The position numbers and the translations under genes were made by a program. Positions 1 to 8,621 of a stretch of DNA of 64,000 bases are shown in pieces. The notes under the pieces are model-generated. The model was not told where the DNA came from. It searched no databases and worked only from the letters and a program-made list of their open reading frames with translations. Numbering within the stretch: position 1 is the stretch's first letter; the number at the start of each line of letters is the position of its first letter. The DNA lies in assembly GCA_002304445.1 (NCBI GenBank), contig NEVA01000007.1, forward strand, positions 88,525-152,524, in the 5' to 3' direction. The DNA comes from Opitutia bacterium Tous-C4FEB (GTDB lineage Bacteria > Verrucomicrobiota > Verrucomicrobiia > Opitutales > Opitutaceae).

Positions 1-1323
1 CAGGGCCGCGCCGATCGCCGCGGGCAGGGCATAGCCCATGGGCGTGTTGTTCCAGGCGGAGTGGATCCGTTGGCCACGTTTCGGGACGAGTCCGTTGCAC
101 GTCCAGGTCAGGTTGCCGCCGGTATCGACGAAGAGCAGGGCATTTTCCGGCAATACGCCGGATAGTTTGCGGACGAAATCATAGGCGTCCACGCACGCCT
201 GTCCGGCGCTGGCGCAGGGGGAAGCATCCGGTGGGAACGCCTGTTGCCAGTGCTGGATCTGCGCCTTCCATCCGGACCAGCCGGGCGCCTCCCATGTGGC
301 CAGTTGCGGTTTCAGGGCGGCCAAGAATTCACCCAGCCGAGCCTTGATCCGCACTTTGATCTCGATGCCGCACCCGTCAAATTTACTCATCTCATGCTCG
401 TCGGTATCGACCATGGCGATGGTCGCAGTCCGGGCGAAGGAGCAGAGGATGCCTCCGGTGAGGTTTTGCGACAGCCGGGTGCCGAGGGCGATCACGAGAT
501 CCGCATTCTGGACGGTGAAGTTGCCGGCGCGCGGGCCGTAGACGCCAAACGGACCGACGCGGAGGGGATGATCGGACTCCAGCAGGTCGATGGCCGCCCA
601 CGATAGCAGGACGGGGATGCCGAGGCGATCGACGCATTCCTGCAGGATGGACCAGACGACCGGGGTCTTAAGGCCGCCACCCAGTACAAGTACCGGCCGC
701 TCCGCAGCGCGGATTTTTTTCAGGAGCTCCCCTATTTGCCCGGCCAATACTGCAAGAGAATCAACGCAGGGCAGCGGGATGAATCCACGCAGTTCGGTGG
801 GCTCGATCTCAGCGCGCTGGAGATCATCGGGGACATCGATCAGCACCGGTCCGGGGCGGCCCTCAAACGCGATGTGATACGCCTTCTCCAATTGATAGCG
901 GATGTCCTCCGCGGTGGAAAGTTGCACGGCGTATTTTGTGACCGGGGAAAAAATCGCGACCACATCGGTCTCCTGGAAGCCGACCTGACGGACCTTCCGG
1001 TCTCCCTTAAGGCGGTGCGTCGCCACCTGGCCTGTCAGCATCAGGGTCGGCACGGAGTCATAGTAGGAACAGCAGGTCCCCGTCAGCAGGTTGGTGGCTC
1101 CCGGGCCGCTCGTCGTCACGGCCACACCTAGGCGGCCGGACGCCCGCGCATACCCATCGGCGGCCATGGCCGCGCACTGTTCGTGCGTCATCGAGATGAT
1201 GTGCATCCTGGGATGCCGGTCGATGGAATCGAACATGTGCACGGCGGCGCCGCCCGACATGCCAAAGGCGTGCGTCACGCCGCGCTCGGCCAGAAAATTT
1301 GCGATGTAGTCGGTGAGTTTCAT
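1..1323 (-). CDS. Thiamine-diphosphate-dependent acetolactate-synthase-like enzyme (3' end outside window)
   Basis: The frame runs open from the ATG at 1323 to the window edge (441 codons), so the C-terminus is missing. The N-terminal Pyr domain has the catalytic glutamate of this family (E48 in THEQCAAMAADGYARASG). It is followed by GPGATNLLTG, a central domain with an ALGTRLSQNLTGG stretch, and the beginning of the PP domain (DTGGNLTW, then GYALPAAIGAA). Family members decarboxylate 2-oxo acids and transfer the acyl unit. The ATG overlaps the stop of the upstream SDR gene by 4 nt, so the two are probably translationally coupled. As the last visible gene of a sugar operon, it is more likely a carboligase acting on a keto sugar, like YerE in yersiniose synthesis, than a valine/isoleucine enzyme; that role is inference. 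No small regulatory subunit is visible. Confidence 0.85.
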   Translation of the reverse strand, partial: MKLTDYIANFLAERGVTHAFGMSGGAAVHMFDSIDRHPRMHIISMTHEQCAAMAADGYARASGRLGVAVTTSGPGATNLLTGTCCSYYDSVPTLMLTGQVATHRLKGDRKVRQVGFQETDVVAIFSPVTKYAVQLSTAEDIRYQLEKAYHIAFEGRPGPVLIDVPDDLQRAEIEPTELRGFIPLPCVDSLAVLAGQIGELLKKIRAAERPVLVLGGGLKTPVVWSILQECVDRLGIPVLLSWAAIDLLESDHPLRVGPFGVYGPRAGNFTVQNADLVIALGTRLSQNLTGGILCSFARTATIAMVDTDEHEMSKFDGCGIEIKVRIKARLGEFLAALKPQLATWEAPGWSGWKAQIQHWQQAFPPDASPCASAGQACVDAYDFVRKLSGVLPENALLFVDTGGNLTWTCNGLVPKRGQRIHSAWNNTPMGYALPAAIGAAL

Positions 1324-2168
1324 AAACGGGGGGATTCGGCTCCGTTGTTGCCGTGCCGGCGCAGCTTGAATTTGTGCGGGTCCGCGCGCAGCAAGGCGGC
1401 CAGGTTTGTGTCGGTTTCCGACCAATGGTCATGGACGACGGAAAAATTACGCCCACCGGTCACCGCGCGGCCCTGGGTCACGCCCCAGCGGATCATGGCG
1501 GCGATGTCCCGGTGGTCGGTGCCCGGTTCCTGCCGGTCGATAAACTGCCTGGTCTTGTCGTAGTTGATGCCGGCGCGCGCACCGGCCGCCATAGTCTGCT
1601 CGTGGATTTTGGTGCGGACCCAGCCGGTGCCGACAATGAAAACGTTGAGGTCGGGATTTTCGTCATCGAGCAGCTCGCACATCTTGATGAGGGCAATCTT
1701 GCCCAGGCAATAGGCCGAGTAGGAACGAAAGGGATTGTTCGTGCCGCCGCCGGCAAAAAAGACGACATGGCACTGGCGCTCCGCCCGGCGGTGCGGATGC
1801 GCGGCGTGCAAGGCGCGGAGTTGGGCCAAGGAGTTCGTCTCCACCGAACTGGCCCAGTCTTCGAAATCGTTGGCGAAAAATTCGCCGACCGGCGTCAGCT
1901 GGCCGACGCAGGAAATGAAGATGTCCCACCGGAAATCCTGCGCCTGCAGGAACCCGCTGATCTTCGCGGCGCAGTCATCTGAGGTCACATCGCAGCGGAG
2001 TCCGGCGAAATTCTTTTGTTCGCGCAGGCTGGCCGGCAGGCTTTGACGGTAGGTTCCGGCGACGCGCAGCCCGCGTTGCAGGTAGTCGAGGGCGAGCTGC
2101 TCGCCGATATCGCTCGAAACCGAAAGAATGAACACGGCGCCGAGTTCTGATGGAGGGAAGAAGGACAT
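1320..2168 (-). CDS. Short-chain dehydrogenase/reductase
   Basis: The product has 282 residues with a Rossmann fold. An atypical cofactor loop, SVSSDIG, lies at residues 16-22, and the catalytic pair is Y153-x3-K157 in SAYCLGKIAL. SDR enzymes oxidise or reduce alcohols and ketones with NAD(P). The frame stays open far upstream through the preceding gene, but the ATG at 2168 fits because it overlaps the upstream stop (TGATG) and places the nucleotide-binding strand about ten residues in. The substrate cannot be read from sequence; the operon suggests a sugar intermediate. The N-terminal glycine pattern is unlike TGxxxGxG, so cofactor choice is uncertain. Confidence 0.85.
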   Translation of the reverse strand: MSFFPPSELGAVFILSVSSDIGEQLALDYLQRGLRVAGTYRQSLPASLREQKNFAGLRCDVTSDDCAAKISGFLQAQDFRWDIFISCVGQLTPVGEFFANDFEDWASSVETNSLAQLRALHAAHPHRRAERQCHVVFFAGGGTNNPFRSYSAYCLGKIALIKMCELLDDENPDLNVFIVGTGWVRTKIHEQTMAAGARAGINYDKTRQFIDRQEPGTDHRDIAAMIRWGVTQGRAVTGGRNFSVVHDHWSETDTNLAALLRADPHKFKLRRHGNNGAESPRL

Positions 2169-3196
2169 CAGAAGCAGAGCATGGTGTGAATGGCGTCGCC
2201 GCTGCGCATAGTGGCAATGAGGGCGTTGATCTCGGCGAGCGAACCGCGATGGGAGATCATCCCGCGCGGATCGAAGCGGCTGTCGCGGATCATTCGCAAG
2301 TAGCGCGGAATATCGAGGTGCGGCTCGCTGGAACCGCCTTCGGTGCCGGTGAGCACTTTGCCGTGGTGCAGCGGCAGCGTGTTCAGGCTGAATTGCTGGT
2401 CGTGGCGCATGACACCAACGAGCACGAGGCGGCCTTTCGGGCCGGTTACTTTCCAGGCCTCGCCAATGACGGCGGCGTTGCCGGTCACGTCGAACACGGC
2501 GTCGGCCGGACCGCCGAGGATCGATTGCACAGCTTCGGCGAGGTTTTGGCGGCGGGTGTTGATCGTTTGGGTCGCGCCATATTCGCGGGCTTTCGCCAGC
2601 TTGTGGTCGTGGACATCCACGGCGATCACGGGATGGGCGCCGGCGAGGTACGCGCCGAGGACGGTGCCGAGGCCGATGCCACCGACGCCGATCACGACGA
2701 CGGCTTCTCCAATCGTCACGCGGGCGTCGCGGGTCACGGCGCCGAAGCCGGTCGTGAGCGTATCGGCGAGCAGCGCGGCGACCTCGAAGTCGGTGCCGAC
2801 GGGGACCTTGGTCACACGATTCTCGGAGACGACGGTGATGTTCTGAAAAGTGGTGATATTGCCGGCGTTGACCGTCTGCGAACCGAGACGGTACTTCGAC
2901 GGTGCCGCCTGGATGCCGGCGCCGGAGCGCCAGTGTAGGACAACATGGTCGCCCGGGCAGACATGGGTGACCTCGGGACCGACCTCGACGACGATACCGC
3001 CGCCCTCGTGGCCGAGGAGATGAGGCAGATATTTGTCGGGACCCTTCACGCCCTCGATCTCGCCAAGCTGCGAACCGCAGATGCGGCTGGCCTTCACCTG
3101 CACGAGCACCTGGCCATAGCCGAGCGCGGGCAGCTCCACCTCGTCGATGAGGAGGGGCTTGCGCTGCTCGATGAGAATAGCGGCGGGGGTTTTCAT
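2168..3196 (-). CDS. Zinc-dependent alcohol dehydrogenase (MDR superfamily)
   Basis: The 342-residue product has the medium-chain dehydrogenase layout. Catalytic zinc ligands are C40 and H63-E64 (GHEGGG), followed by PGDHVVLHW and a coenzyme domain with VIGVGGIGLG and an acidic residue after the second strand (AVDVHD), which favours NAD. The four-cysteine structural zinc loop normally found near residues 90-110 is absent. The enzyme probably interconverts an alcohol and a ketone or aldehyde in the sugar pathway of this operon. Its stop overlaps the SDR start by one base, while a 76-nt gap containing a perfect inverted repeat separates it from the methyltransferase upstream. Confidence 0.88.
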   Translation of the reverse strand: MKTPAAILIEQRKPLLIDEVELPALGYGQVLVQVKASRICGSQLGEIEGVKGPDKYLPHLLGHEGGGIVVEVGPEVTHVCPGDHVVLHWRSGAGIQAAPSKYRLGSQTVNAGNITTFQNITVVSENRVTKVPVGTDFEVAALLADTLTTGFGAVTRDARVTIGEAVVVIGVGGIGLGTVLGAYLAGAHPVIAVDVHDHKLAKAREYGATQTINTRRQNLAEAVQSILGGPADAVFDVTGNAAVIGEAWKVTGPKGRLVLVGVMRHDQQFSLNTLPLHHGKVLTGTEGGSSEPHLDIPRYLRMIRDSRFDPRGMISHRGSLAEINALIATMRSGDAIHTMLCF

Positions 3197-3236
3197 GCGG
3201 TGAGAGGTGCGAAGCGCGCGGGCGTGGGCGCAAACT

Positions 3237-3255
3237 CACGGGCAGGATGCCCGTG
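3237..3255. repeat. Perfect 8-bp inverted repeat, 3-nt loop
   Basis: CACGGGCA, then GGA, then TGCCCGTG, in the only sizeable gap of the sugar operon, between the methyltransferase and alcohol dehydrogenase genes. No T-run follows on the minus strand, so it does not look like an intrinsic terminator. It could be an mRNA-stability hairpin or a dispersed intergenic palindrome. Confidence 0.6.
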
Positions 3256-3272
3256 CCACTTGATCGCGGTCT

Positions 3273-3950
3273 TCATGGGATGAACCACCAGTAGTCGCCG
3301 GTGTACCCAACTTCGGTGAAGAGGCGGACCCAGTCTTCGACACTCATATATGTCTCGGCGGTGAGAATCCAGTCGAACAAGCGTTGGCGTTCTTCTTCGG
3401 TGCGCCACGCGTCGACGGTGATAAATTTGCGGGCTCGGCTGACGCGTTCGATCTCGGTGAGCGCCTGTTTGCAGAGGGAATATTCGAGATTGTGAATGCT
3501 GTTAATCGAGATGACCAAGTCGAAGGACGCGTCTGCGTAGGGGAGCTGTTCCGCCGAGCCGATGTCGATCAAAGGGCCGGTCTTACCGTGGGCGTGCTGT
3601 TTGGCGTAGGCGGAAACATCGAGGCCGCGCACGGTCGCGCCGGGGAGGACTTGGAGGAGATCGTGGAGGAGAAAGCCTTTGCCCGCGCCGACGTCGAGGA
3701 TGCGCGCATCGGGCGGAAGTTGGTAGTGCTCGACGAGGCGTTGGGCGACGGGGAGCCAGCGGCCGTCGTAGCGGTAGCCACCGTAACCGTGGCGGCGTTC
3801 GCCGTCGAAGAAGTCGCGGCCGAACTGTTTGGCGAGGGCGCGGTCGGCGGCGGTTTTGGCGGCGGCGCGGGCCTTGGGGTCGCGCTTCGTCTGCGGGAGA
3901 CGGTCGAGTAGATTGATCTCGCGGCCGGAGGTGAGGGTGAAAGTGGCCAT
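3273..3950 (-). CDS. Class I SAM-dependent methyltransferase
   Basis: The 225-residue product has SAM motif I at residues 84-92 (ILDVGAGKG), an acidic end of strand 2 (LDVSAY), and the motif IV region SFDLVISINSIHNL. The N-terminal 70 residues are basic and tyrosine/glycine rich (GERRHGYGGYRYDGRW), which is seen in methyltransferases of sugar and polyketide clusters. It lies 10 nt after the E1 beta gene in the same operon, so C- or O-methylation of the sugar being built is the most likely job. The substrate is not determinable from sequence. Confidence 0.85.
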   Translation of the reverse strand: MATFTLTSGREINLLDRLPQTKRDPKARAAAKTAADRALAKQFGRDFFDGERRHGYGGYRYDGRWLPVAQRLVEHYQLPPDARILDVGAGKGFLLHDLLQVLPGATVRGLDVSAYAKQHAHGKTGPLIDIGSAEQLPYADASFDLVISINSIHNLEYSLCKQALTEIERVSRARKFITVDAWRTEEERQRLFDWILTAETYMSVEDWVRLFTEVGYTGDYWWFIP

Positions 3951-3960
3951 GGTGGTTTAT

Positions 3961-5028
3961 TCAGAACGGGCCGGTGAAGGCGGGGTTCGGTTTGTCCAAC
4001 TCGGCGCCAGCGGGGACGAGGAGGTCGTCGTCGTGCGGCGGACGTTGGAGGGTGGTGCGGACGGCGGCGACGATGTGGCCGGCGCGGGGATAAAATTCGG
4101 CGGAGAGTGTGGGGCTCGTGGGCGTCGGGCACTCGGGGAAACACACGCGGCGCGGCGCGGCCTTGAGCGAGCCGAAGGCGCTTTCGCTGGCGATGGCGAT
4201 GATTTCGGCGGCCATGCCGGCGGTGCTGTGGCCGGTATCAGCGACGACCAGACGGCCGGTTTTAGCGACTGAGGCGAGGAGGAGGGATTGATCGAGCGGA
4301 CGGAGACTGCGGACGTCGATCACCTCGGCGTCGATGCCATGCTCGGCAAGTTTCTCCGCGGCTTCGAGGGCTTCGAGGACCATGTAGGAAAACGCGACGA
4401 TGGTGACGTCGCTCCCCGCACGAGCGAGACGGGCGGGGCCGATGGGAACGGTGTAGTGGCCGGCGGGGACTTCGCCTTTGATGTGGTGGAGCCAGCGGTG
4501 TTCGATGAAGACGACGGGGTTATCATCCTCGATGGCGGCGATGAGGAGACCCTTGGCGTCGTGCGGCGTGGTCGGCATCACGACCTTGAGGCCGGGGATG
4601 TGGGCGAACCACGAGTGGAGGCATTGGGAGTGTTGCGGACCCTGGCCCCAGCCGCGACCCAGGATCATGCGGAAGACGACGGGCATCTTCATCGTGCCAC
4701 CAAACATGTAGCTCCACTTGGCGGCCTGCGTGCAGATCGGGTCCATCGAGAGCATCGCGAAATCGAGACGCTGATGGTTGAGTACGGGACGGAGGCCGTT
4801 CAGGGCGGCGCCGAGCATGACGCCTGACATGCCGTTTTCGGCGCAAGGCATGTCCATGACGCGGTCGGCGCCGAACTGCTTTTGAAGATCGGTGGTGGTG
4901 CCGAAAAAACCCTTGGGGTCCGGCACGCCGAGACCCATGAGGAGGACACGCGGATCGCGTTCGAGCGCGACAGCAAAGCCCTCGCGGATGGCGGCGGCGT
5001 AGGTGAGTTCGCGGGACGCAGGTTTCAT
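3961..5028 (-). CDS. Pyruvate-dehydrogenase-like E1 component, beta subunit
   Basis: The 355-residue transketolase-type protein has the pyrimidine-binding domain (CAENGMSGVMLGAALNGLRPV) and a C-terminal transketolase domain (ADTGHSTAGMAAEI). It pairs with the alpha subunit immediately upstream (4-nt ATGA overlap) to make a heterotetrameric thiamine-diphosphate enzyme. No lipoyl E2 or E3 gene is nearby, so oxidative acyl-CoA formation is unlikely. A stand-alone decarboxylase or carboligase for a branched or extended sugar is the better inference. Similar E1-like pairs occur in polysaccharide clusters. Confidence 0.88.
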   Translation of the reverse strand: MKPASRELTYAAAIREGFAVALERDPRVLLMGLGVPDPKGFFGTTTDLQKQFGADRVMDMPCAENGMSGVMLGAALNGLRPVLNHQRLDFAMLSMDPICTQAAKWSYMFGGTMKMPVVFRMILGRGWGQGPQHSQCLHSWFAHIPGLKVVMPTTPHDAKGLLIAAIEDDNPVVFIEHRWLHHIKGEVPAGHYTVPIGPARLARAGSDVTIVAFSYMVLEALEAAEKLAEHGIDAEVIDVRSLRPLDQSLLLASVAKTGRLVVADTGHSTAGMAAEIIAIASESAFGSLKAAPRRVCFPECPTPTSPTLSAEFYPRAGHIVAAVRTTLQRPPHDDDLLVPAGAELDKPNPAFTGPF

Positions 5029-6026
5029 GAGGCGGCGTAAACGTGGTTCATGAGCGATGCGCCGGCGGGGAACGGCGCGCGTTGGGCGGCGGCGAAGGCG
5101 TCGGAGATTTCGGTTTCGACGCGGGCCTTGAATTGCTCGTGACGAAGGACGTCGAATTCGCCGGAAGCCTTGAGCCGACGCTCGAAGTTTTTGATGGGAT
5201 CGCGTTCGCGCCAGGCGAGGTATTCGGCCTCGGTGCGGTAACCGATGTGGTTGTCGAAACCCGCGCCGCAGTGTTCGCGCCAGCGGTAGGTTTTGAGTTC
5301 GAGGAAGACGGGACCTTGGCCCGAGCGCGCGTGGGCGGCGGCGGCGCGGGCGAGTGCGTAGACGGCGAGAGGATCATTGCCATCGCCCTGATGCGAGACG
5401 ACGCCGTGGCCGGCGGCGAGTTGCCAGACCTCGCGGTGGGCGGGTTGGCGGACGCTCATCGGCGAGTAGACGGAGTAGAGATTATTTTCGCAGACGAAGA
5501 CGATGGGGAGTTGGTGCAACGAGGCGAAGTTGACGCTCTCGTGAAATACGCCCTCTTCGGTCGCGGCCTCACCGAGAAACGCGACGGTGACGCGGTCGCG
5601 CTTGAGCTGGCGGTCGGCGAAGGCGAGCCCGGTGGCGATGGGAATGGTGCTGGCGACGATCGGCACCGCGCCGACGAAACCAGCTTTGAGATCAACGAGG
5701 TGCATCGAGCCGCCGCGACCCTGACAGCAGCCGGTGGCTTTGCCGTAAATCTCGGCGATCATCGCGGGGAGATCGCCGCCCTTGCCAAGGTAATGCGCGT
5801 GGGAACGGTGACCGCTCATCGCGAGATCGTCGGGCCGCAGCGCGGCGCAGACGCCGGCGGAGGCGGCTTCTTGGCCGATAGAAAGATGGACCGGGCAACG
5901 CATCTGCTGCTCGGGGTAGTGCGCGGCGATGGCCTCCTCGACCATGCGGATGCGCACCATGCTTTCTAGCAGGCGCGCGGAGATTCCGGCGGAAGCGGCG
6001 ACGGGATTTTCGGCGGTGGCGAGCAT
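5025..6026 (-). CDS. Pyruvate-dehydrogenase-like E1 component, alpha subunit
   Basis: The 333-residue protein has the E1 alpha signature SGHRSHAHYLGKGGD (residues 71-85), YGKATGCCQGRGGSMH, and the thiamine-diphosphate/Mg motif region ending in ENN (residues 180-182). The usual GDG at the start of that motif reads GEA (152-154), so a glutamate replaces the Mg-binding aspartate. This is conservative but worth noting. It starts 3 nt after the epimerase stop and overlaps the beta subunit by 4 nt. The probable substrate is a 2-oxo acid whose acyl group is moved to a sugar; the acceptor is unknown. Confidence 0.88.
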   Translation of the reverse strand: MLATAENPVAASAGISARLLESMVRIRMVEEAIAAHYPEQQMRCPVHLSIGQEAASAGVCAALRPDDLAMSGHRSHAHYLGKGGDLPAMIAEIYGKATGCCQGRGGSMHLVDLKAGFVGAVPIVASTIPIATGLAFADRQLKRDRVTVAFLGEAATEEGVFHESVNFASLHQLPIVFVCENNLYSVYSPMSVRQPAHREVWQLAAGHGVVSHQGDGNDPLAVYALARAAAAHARSGQGPVFLELKTYRWREHCGAGFDNHIGYRTEAEYLAWRERDPIKNFERRLKASGEFDVLRHEQFKARVETEISDAFAAAQRAPFPAGASLMNHVYAAS

Positions 6027-6029
6027 GAC

Positions 6030-6974
6030 TCAGGAGAGGTCGGTGAGCTTCTTCATCGTCTTGATATTGTAGTAGCGTTCCTCGTCGCGGAGGCGGCCGT
6101 CGCGATAGGCGGCGATCACGTCTTGGATGCCATCGTTGACGCTGTGCTGCGGGGTGAAGCCGGTGGCGAGGAGCTTCTTCGAGGAGAGACGGTAGGAGCG
6201 CGGATCGTTCGAAGGCGTGACGATGACCTCGGAAGGAATCTGGGTGTTCACCCGGGCGGCGATGTCGAGAATGGAGATGTTTTCAAAACCGGCGTTGAAG
6301 ACGCCCGGGAGCTTCATCCCGTGCTCAAGGAAATGATGATAGACGCGGATCATGTCCTTGAGGTGGATATTGGGCCGAGTCTGGTTCCCGCCGAAAACGG
6401 TTATGCGCTGCTTCACGAGCGCTTGCATCGTCAGCAGGCTAACGGAGAGATCGAGGCGCATGCGCGGCGAGTAGCCGCAGACGGTGGCGGGGCGGACGAT
6501 GTTGACGCGGATCTGGTCGGCGTAACTGAGGAGCACGCGCTCGCTAACCATCTTGGTTTTGTTGTAGTCGGAGATCGGGACGAGCGAGAGATCCTCGGTG
6601 ACCTCGGCTTCTTCCTTCACGCCGTAGACGCTGCCGGAGCTGGCGAAGATGAACTGGCGCACGCCGTGCGCGATGGCGCGCTCGACGAGGAACATGGAAG
6701 CGAGGGCGTTGACCTCCCAGTTGAGCTTCGAGTTGAGGTCGGAGCAGGGGTCGTTGGCGATGTTGGCGAGGTGCATGACGACATCGACGCCGACCATCGG
6801 GATGCGGTCGGCGTTACGGATATCCTCGCGGATCACCGTAAGATTCGGATGGGCGGGAAGAAAATTCCCGAACCATTGGAGGTCGACGACGGTGACAGTG
6901 TGGCCGCGGTCAAGGAGACTTTGAGTGAGAGGAGTGCCGACATAGCCGCAGCCGCCCGTGAGGAGGATTTTCAT
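6030..6974 (-). CDS. NAD-dependent nucleotide-sugar epimerase/dehydratase (extended SDR)
   Basis: The 314-residue product has a canonical TGGCGYVG dinucleotide loop (residues 6-13), serines at ASSGSVYG (111-118) and catalytic Y137-x3-K141 (SDYNKTK). All catalytic features of extended SDRs are intact, unlike the paralogue at 8622-9620. Family members epimerise or dehydrate NDP-sugars. It lies 11 nt after the cytidylyltransferase-kinase fusion that could supply its substrate, and 3 nt before E1 alpha. Confidence 0.88.
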   Translation of the reverse strand: MKILLTGGCGYVGTPLTQSLLDRGHTVTVVDLQWFGNFLPAHPNLTVIREDIRNADRIPMVGVDVVMHLANIANDPCSDLNSKLNWEVNALASMFLVERAIAHGVRQFIFASSGSVYGVKEEAEVTEDLSLVPISDYNKTKMVSERVLLSYADQIRVNIVRPATVCGYSPRMRLDLSVSLLTMQALVKQRITVFGGNQTRPNIHLKDMIRVYHHFLEHGMKLPGVFNAGFENISILDIAARVNTQIPSEVIVTPSNDPRSYRLSSKKLLATGFTPQHSVNDGIQDVIAAYRDGRLRDEERYYNIKTMKKLTDLS

Positions 6975-6985
6975 TGAAAGGGGGA

Positions 6986-8611
6986 TTAAAAAGAAAGCAT
7001 TGAAACGCCGCCCTTAAGAAGGCGCGACTTGCGGATAGGTTCGGCATTGCCGACGATCTTGATGGCCTGGGCGCCGGCGAGCTGGCCCATGAAGGTCGCG
7101 ACGTTCAGCGGTACGCGGCTGGCGGCGGCTAGACAGGCGACGGCGCAGAAGGCATCGCCGGCGCCAACGGTGTCAACCACGCTGTGATCGAGCGGCGGGC
7201 AGGCGGTGATATCCTTCACGCAGTTACGGCCGAGCGTCTCGTGTGCGCCGCGGGTGAGCCACGCGTAGCTGCTGCCGAGGTGTTGGGCGAGGGCGGTAAG
7301 TTCCTGGCCGAAGTCGATTTCCCGGCGGCCTACGGCGAGGTTGAGTTCGGTTTGGTCGAGGGTGAAGACATCGGCGCGCCGGTAACGGCGGTTGATGATG
7401 TTGAAGCCGTGATTATTGCTGTTCGTCTGGCAGTTGACGGCGAGGTAAGGCGCCTTGTCCTGCACGAAGTCGCGCACGAGGTCCTCCATCACGCCGTGGC
7501 CGAAATCCATCACAAGCACGAGGTCGTAGTCGGCGATCTGGCCGGCGATCCGTTCCACCAACGCGCGCTGCAGGGCCTCACCCGGCATGCGCTTGTTGAG
7601 GTAATTTACCGAGAAAAGTTTTCCGAGCTCCTTGCCCTCGACGCGCGGCTCGACGAAGCGTTGCTTGACCACGGTGGTGAATTCGGGCGAGCGGACGATC
7701 TCGTCGCCTTCGGGACCAATGAAGCCACCGAGCGCGCTCTCGAGCCAGGGCTCGGTGCCGGCCAGGCCGACGAGCTTCACGTGCGGCGTAAATTCGCGCA
7801 GGTGCCGGTAAACGGCGAGCGCACCGCCGGCCTGCATTTCCTCGGTCACAAAGCGACCCGACAGGATACGGTTTTTCGAGGTGAGACCCTGCACCTCGAC
7901 GGTGGAGTATTTGTCAAAAATGATGTCGCCGATGACGAGGACCTTGAGCTTGGAAAAACCGTCGACGATTTGACGAAAGCGCGCGGGCTGACATTCCTGC
8001 GCCACGACCGAAAGGAAGCGCTTCACCTCGGGCGGATACGGATCAAAATGCTTGTTCAGCAGTTTGGTCGAGCTAAAGAGAATGGAGCCAAGGTAGCGGA
8101 TTTCTCCCCCGACGCGTTGCACGGCCAGAATATCGTCGCCGATGTTGTTGGTAAGATCGGTCTTTGGGTCCGCGTATTCCCGGCCCTTGCAATAAAAGTT
8201 GGGCTGCACGCATTCGATGATCTCGACGGCCGCAGGAAAGGGCACCACGACCACATGGTCCACGCACCAAAGGGCGGCGAGCCAGCGCGAGCGCAGTTGG
8301 TCGTTGAAGTAAGGCCGGCCGGGACCCTTGTTGACGAACTTCTCCCCAGTGATCGTGACGATCAAAATATCGCCCAACGCTTTAGCCTCTTCGAAATGTA
8401 CGATGTGGCCGGGATGGATCAGATCAAAAGTCCCGTGACAATGCACGATGACTTTACCCTGCTTGCGCAGGCCGGAGCAGAGAGCGGCGGCGTCCTCGAA
8501 GGCGACAAGCTTCGACTGAAGACGCGGCGCGAGGCTGGCAGCAGGGCGCACGCTGACGCCGGTGGTACGGTGCGCGGGGCGCTTGCGTTGGACTGTTTTG
8601 AGCAAAGACAT
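6986..8611 (-). CDS. Bifunctional cytidylyltransferase-PfkB kinase, HldE-like with reversed domain order
   Basis: The 541-residue product has two domains. The N-terminal nucleotidyltransferase spans about residues 40-200 with CHGTFDLIHPGH (HxGH at 66-69), KGREY and SSTKLLNK. The C-terminal PfkB/ribokinase-type kinase spans about 220-541 with VLVIGDIIFDKY, a substrate-binding MQAGGA and the anion hole/catalytic D480TVGAGD486. In E. coli HldE the kinase comes first, so this is a permuted fusion. The expected role is phosphorylation of a heptose-7-phosphate-type sugar and its activation with CTP or ATP. The SIS isomerase gene upstream supports a heptose precursor. The first 35 residues are basic and of unknown role. 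Confidence 0.85.
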   Translation of the reverse strand: MSLLKTVQRKRPAHRTTGVSVRPAASLAPRLQSKLVAFEDAAALCSGLRKQGKVIVHCHGTFDLIHPGHIVHFEEAKALGDILIVTITGEKFVNKGPGRPYFNDQLRSRWLAALWCVDHVVVVPFPAAVEIIECVQPNFYCKGREYADPKTDLTNNIGDDILAVQRVGGEIRYLGSILFSSTKLLNKHFDPYPPEVKRFLSVVAQECQPARFRQIVDGFSKLKVLVIGDIIFDKYSTVEVQGLTSKNRILSGRFVTEEMQAGGALAVYRHLREFTPHVKLVGLAGTEPWLESALGGFIGPEGDEIVRSPEFTTVVKQRFVEPRVEGKELGKLFSVNYLNKRMPGEALQRALVERIAGQIADYDLVLVMDFGHGVMEDLVRDFVQDKAPYLAVNCQTNSNNHGFNIINRRYRRADVFTLDQTELNLAVGRREIDFGQELTALAQHLGSSYAWLTRGAHETLGRNCVKDITACPPLDHSVVDTVGAGDAFCAVACLAAASRVPLNVATFMGQLAGAQAIKIVGNAEPIRKSRLLKGGVSMLSF

Positions 8612-8621
8612 GCGGAAATTC

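Noticed and set aside
1320..3239. Single 639-codon minus-strand frame covering the SDR and antisense of nothing upstream
   Set aside because: Only the last 282 codons carry SDR motifs; the upstream part is an Arg/Pro-rich shadow of the alcohol dehydrogenase gene in another frame of the same strand.
3961..6026. Classical pyruvate dehydrogenase complex
   Set aside because: E1 alpha and beta are present, but no E2 or E3 follows, and all neighbours are sugar-modifying enzymes.
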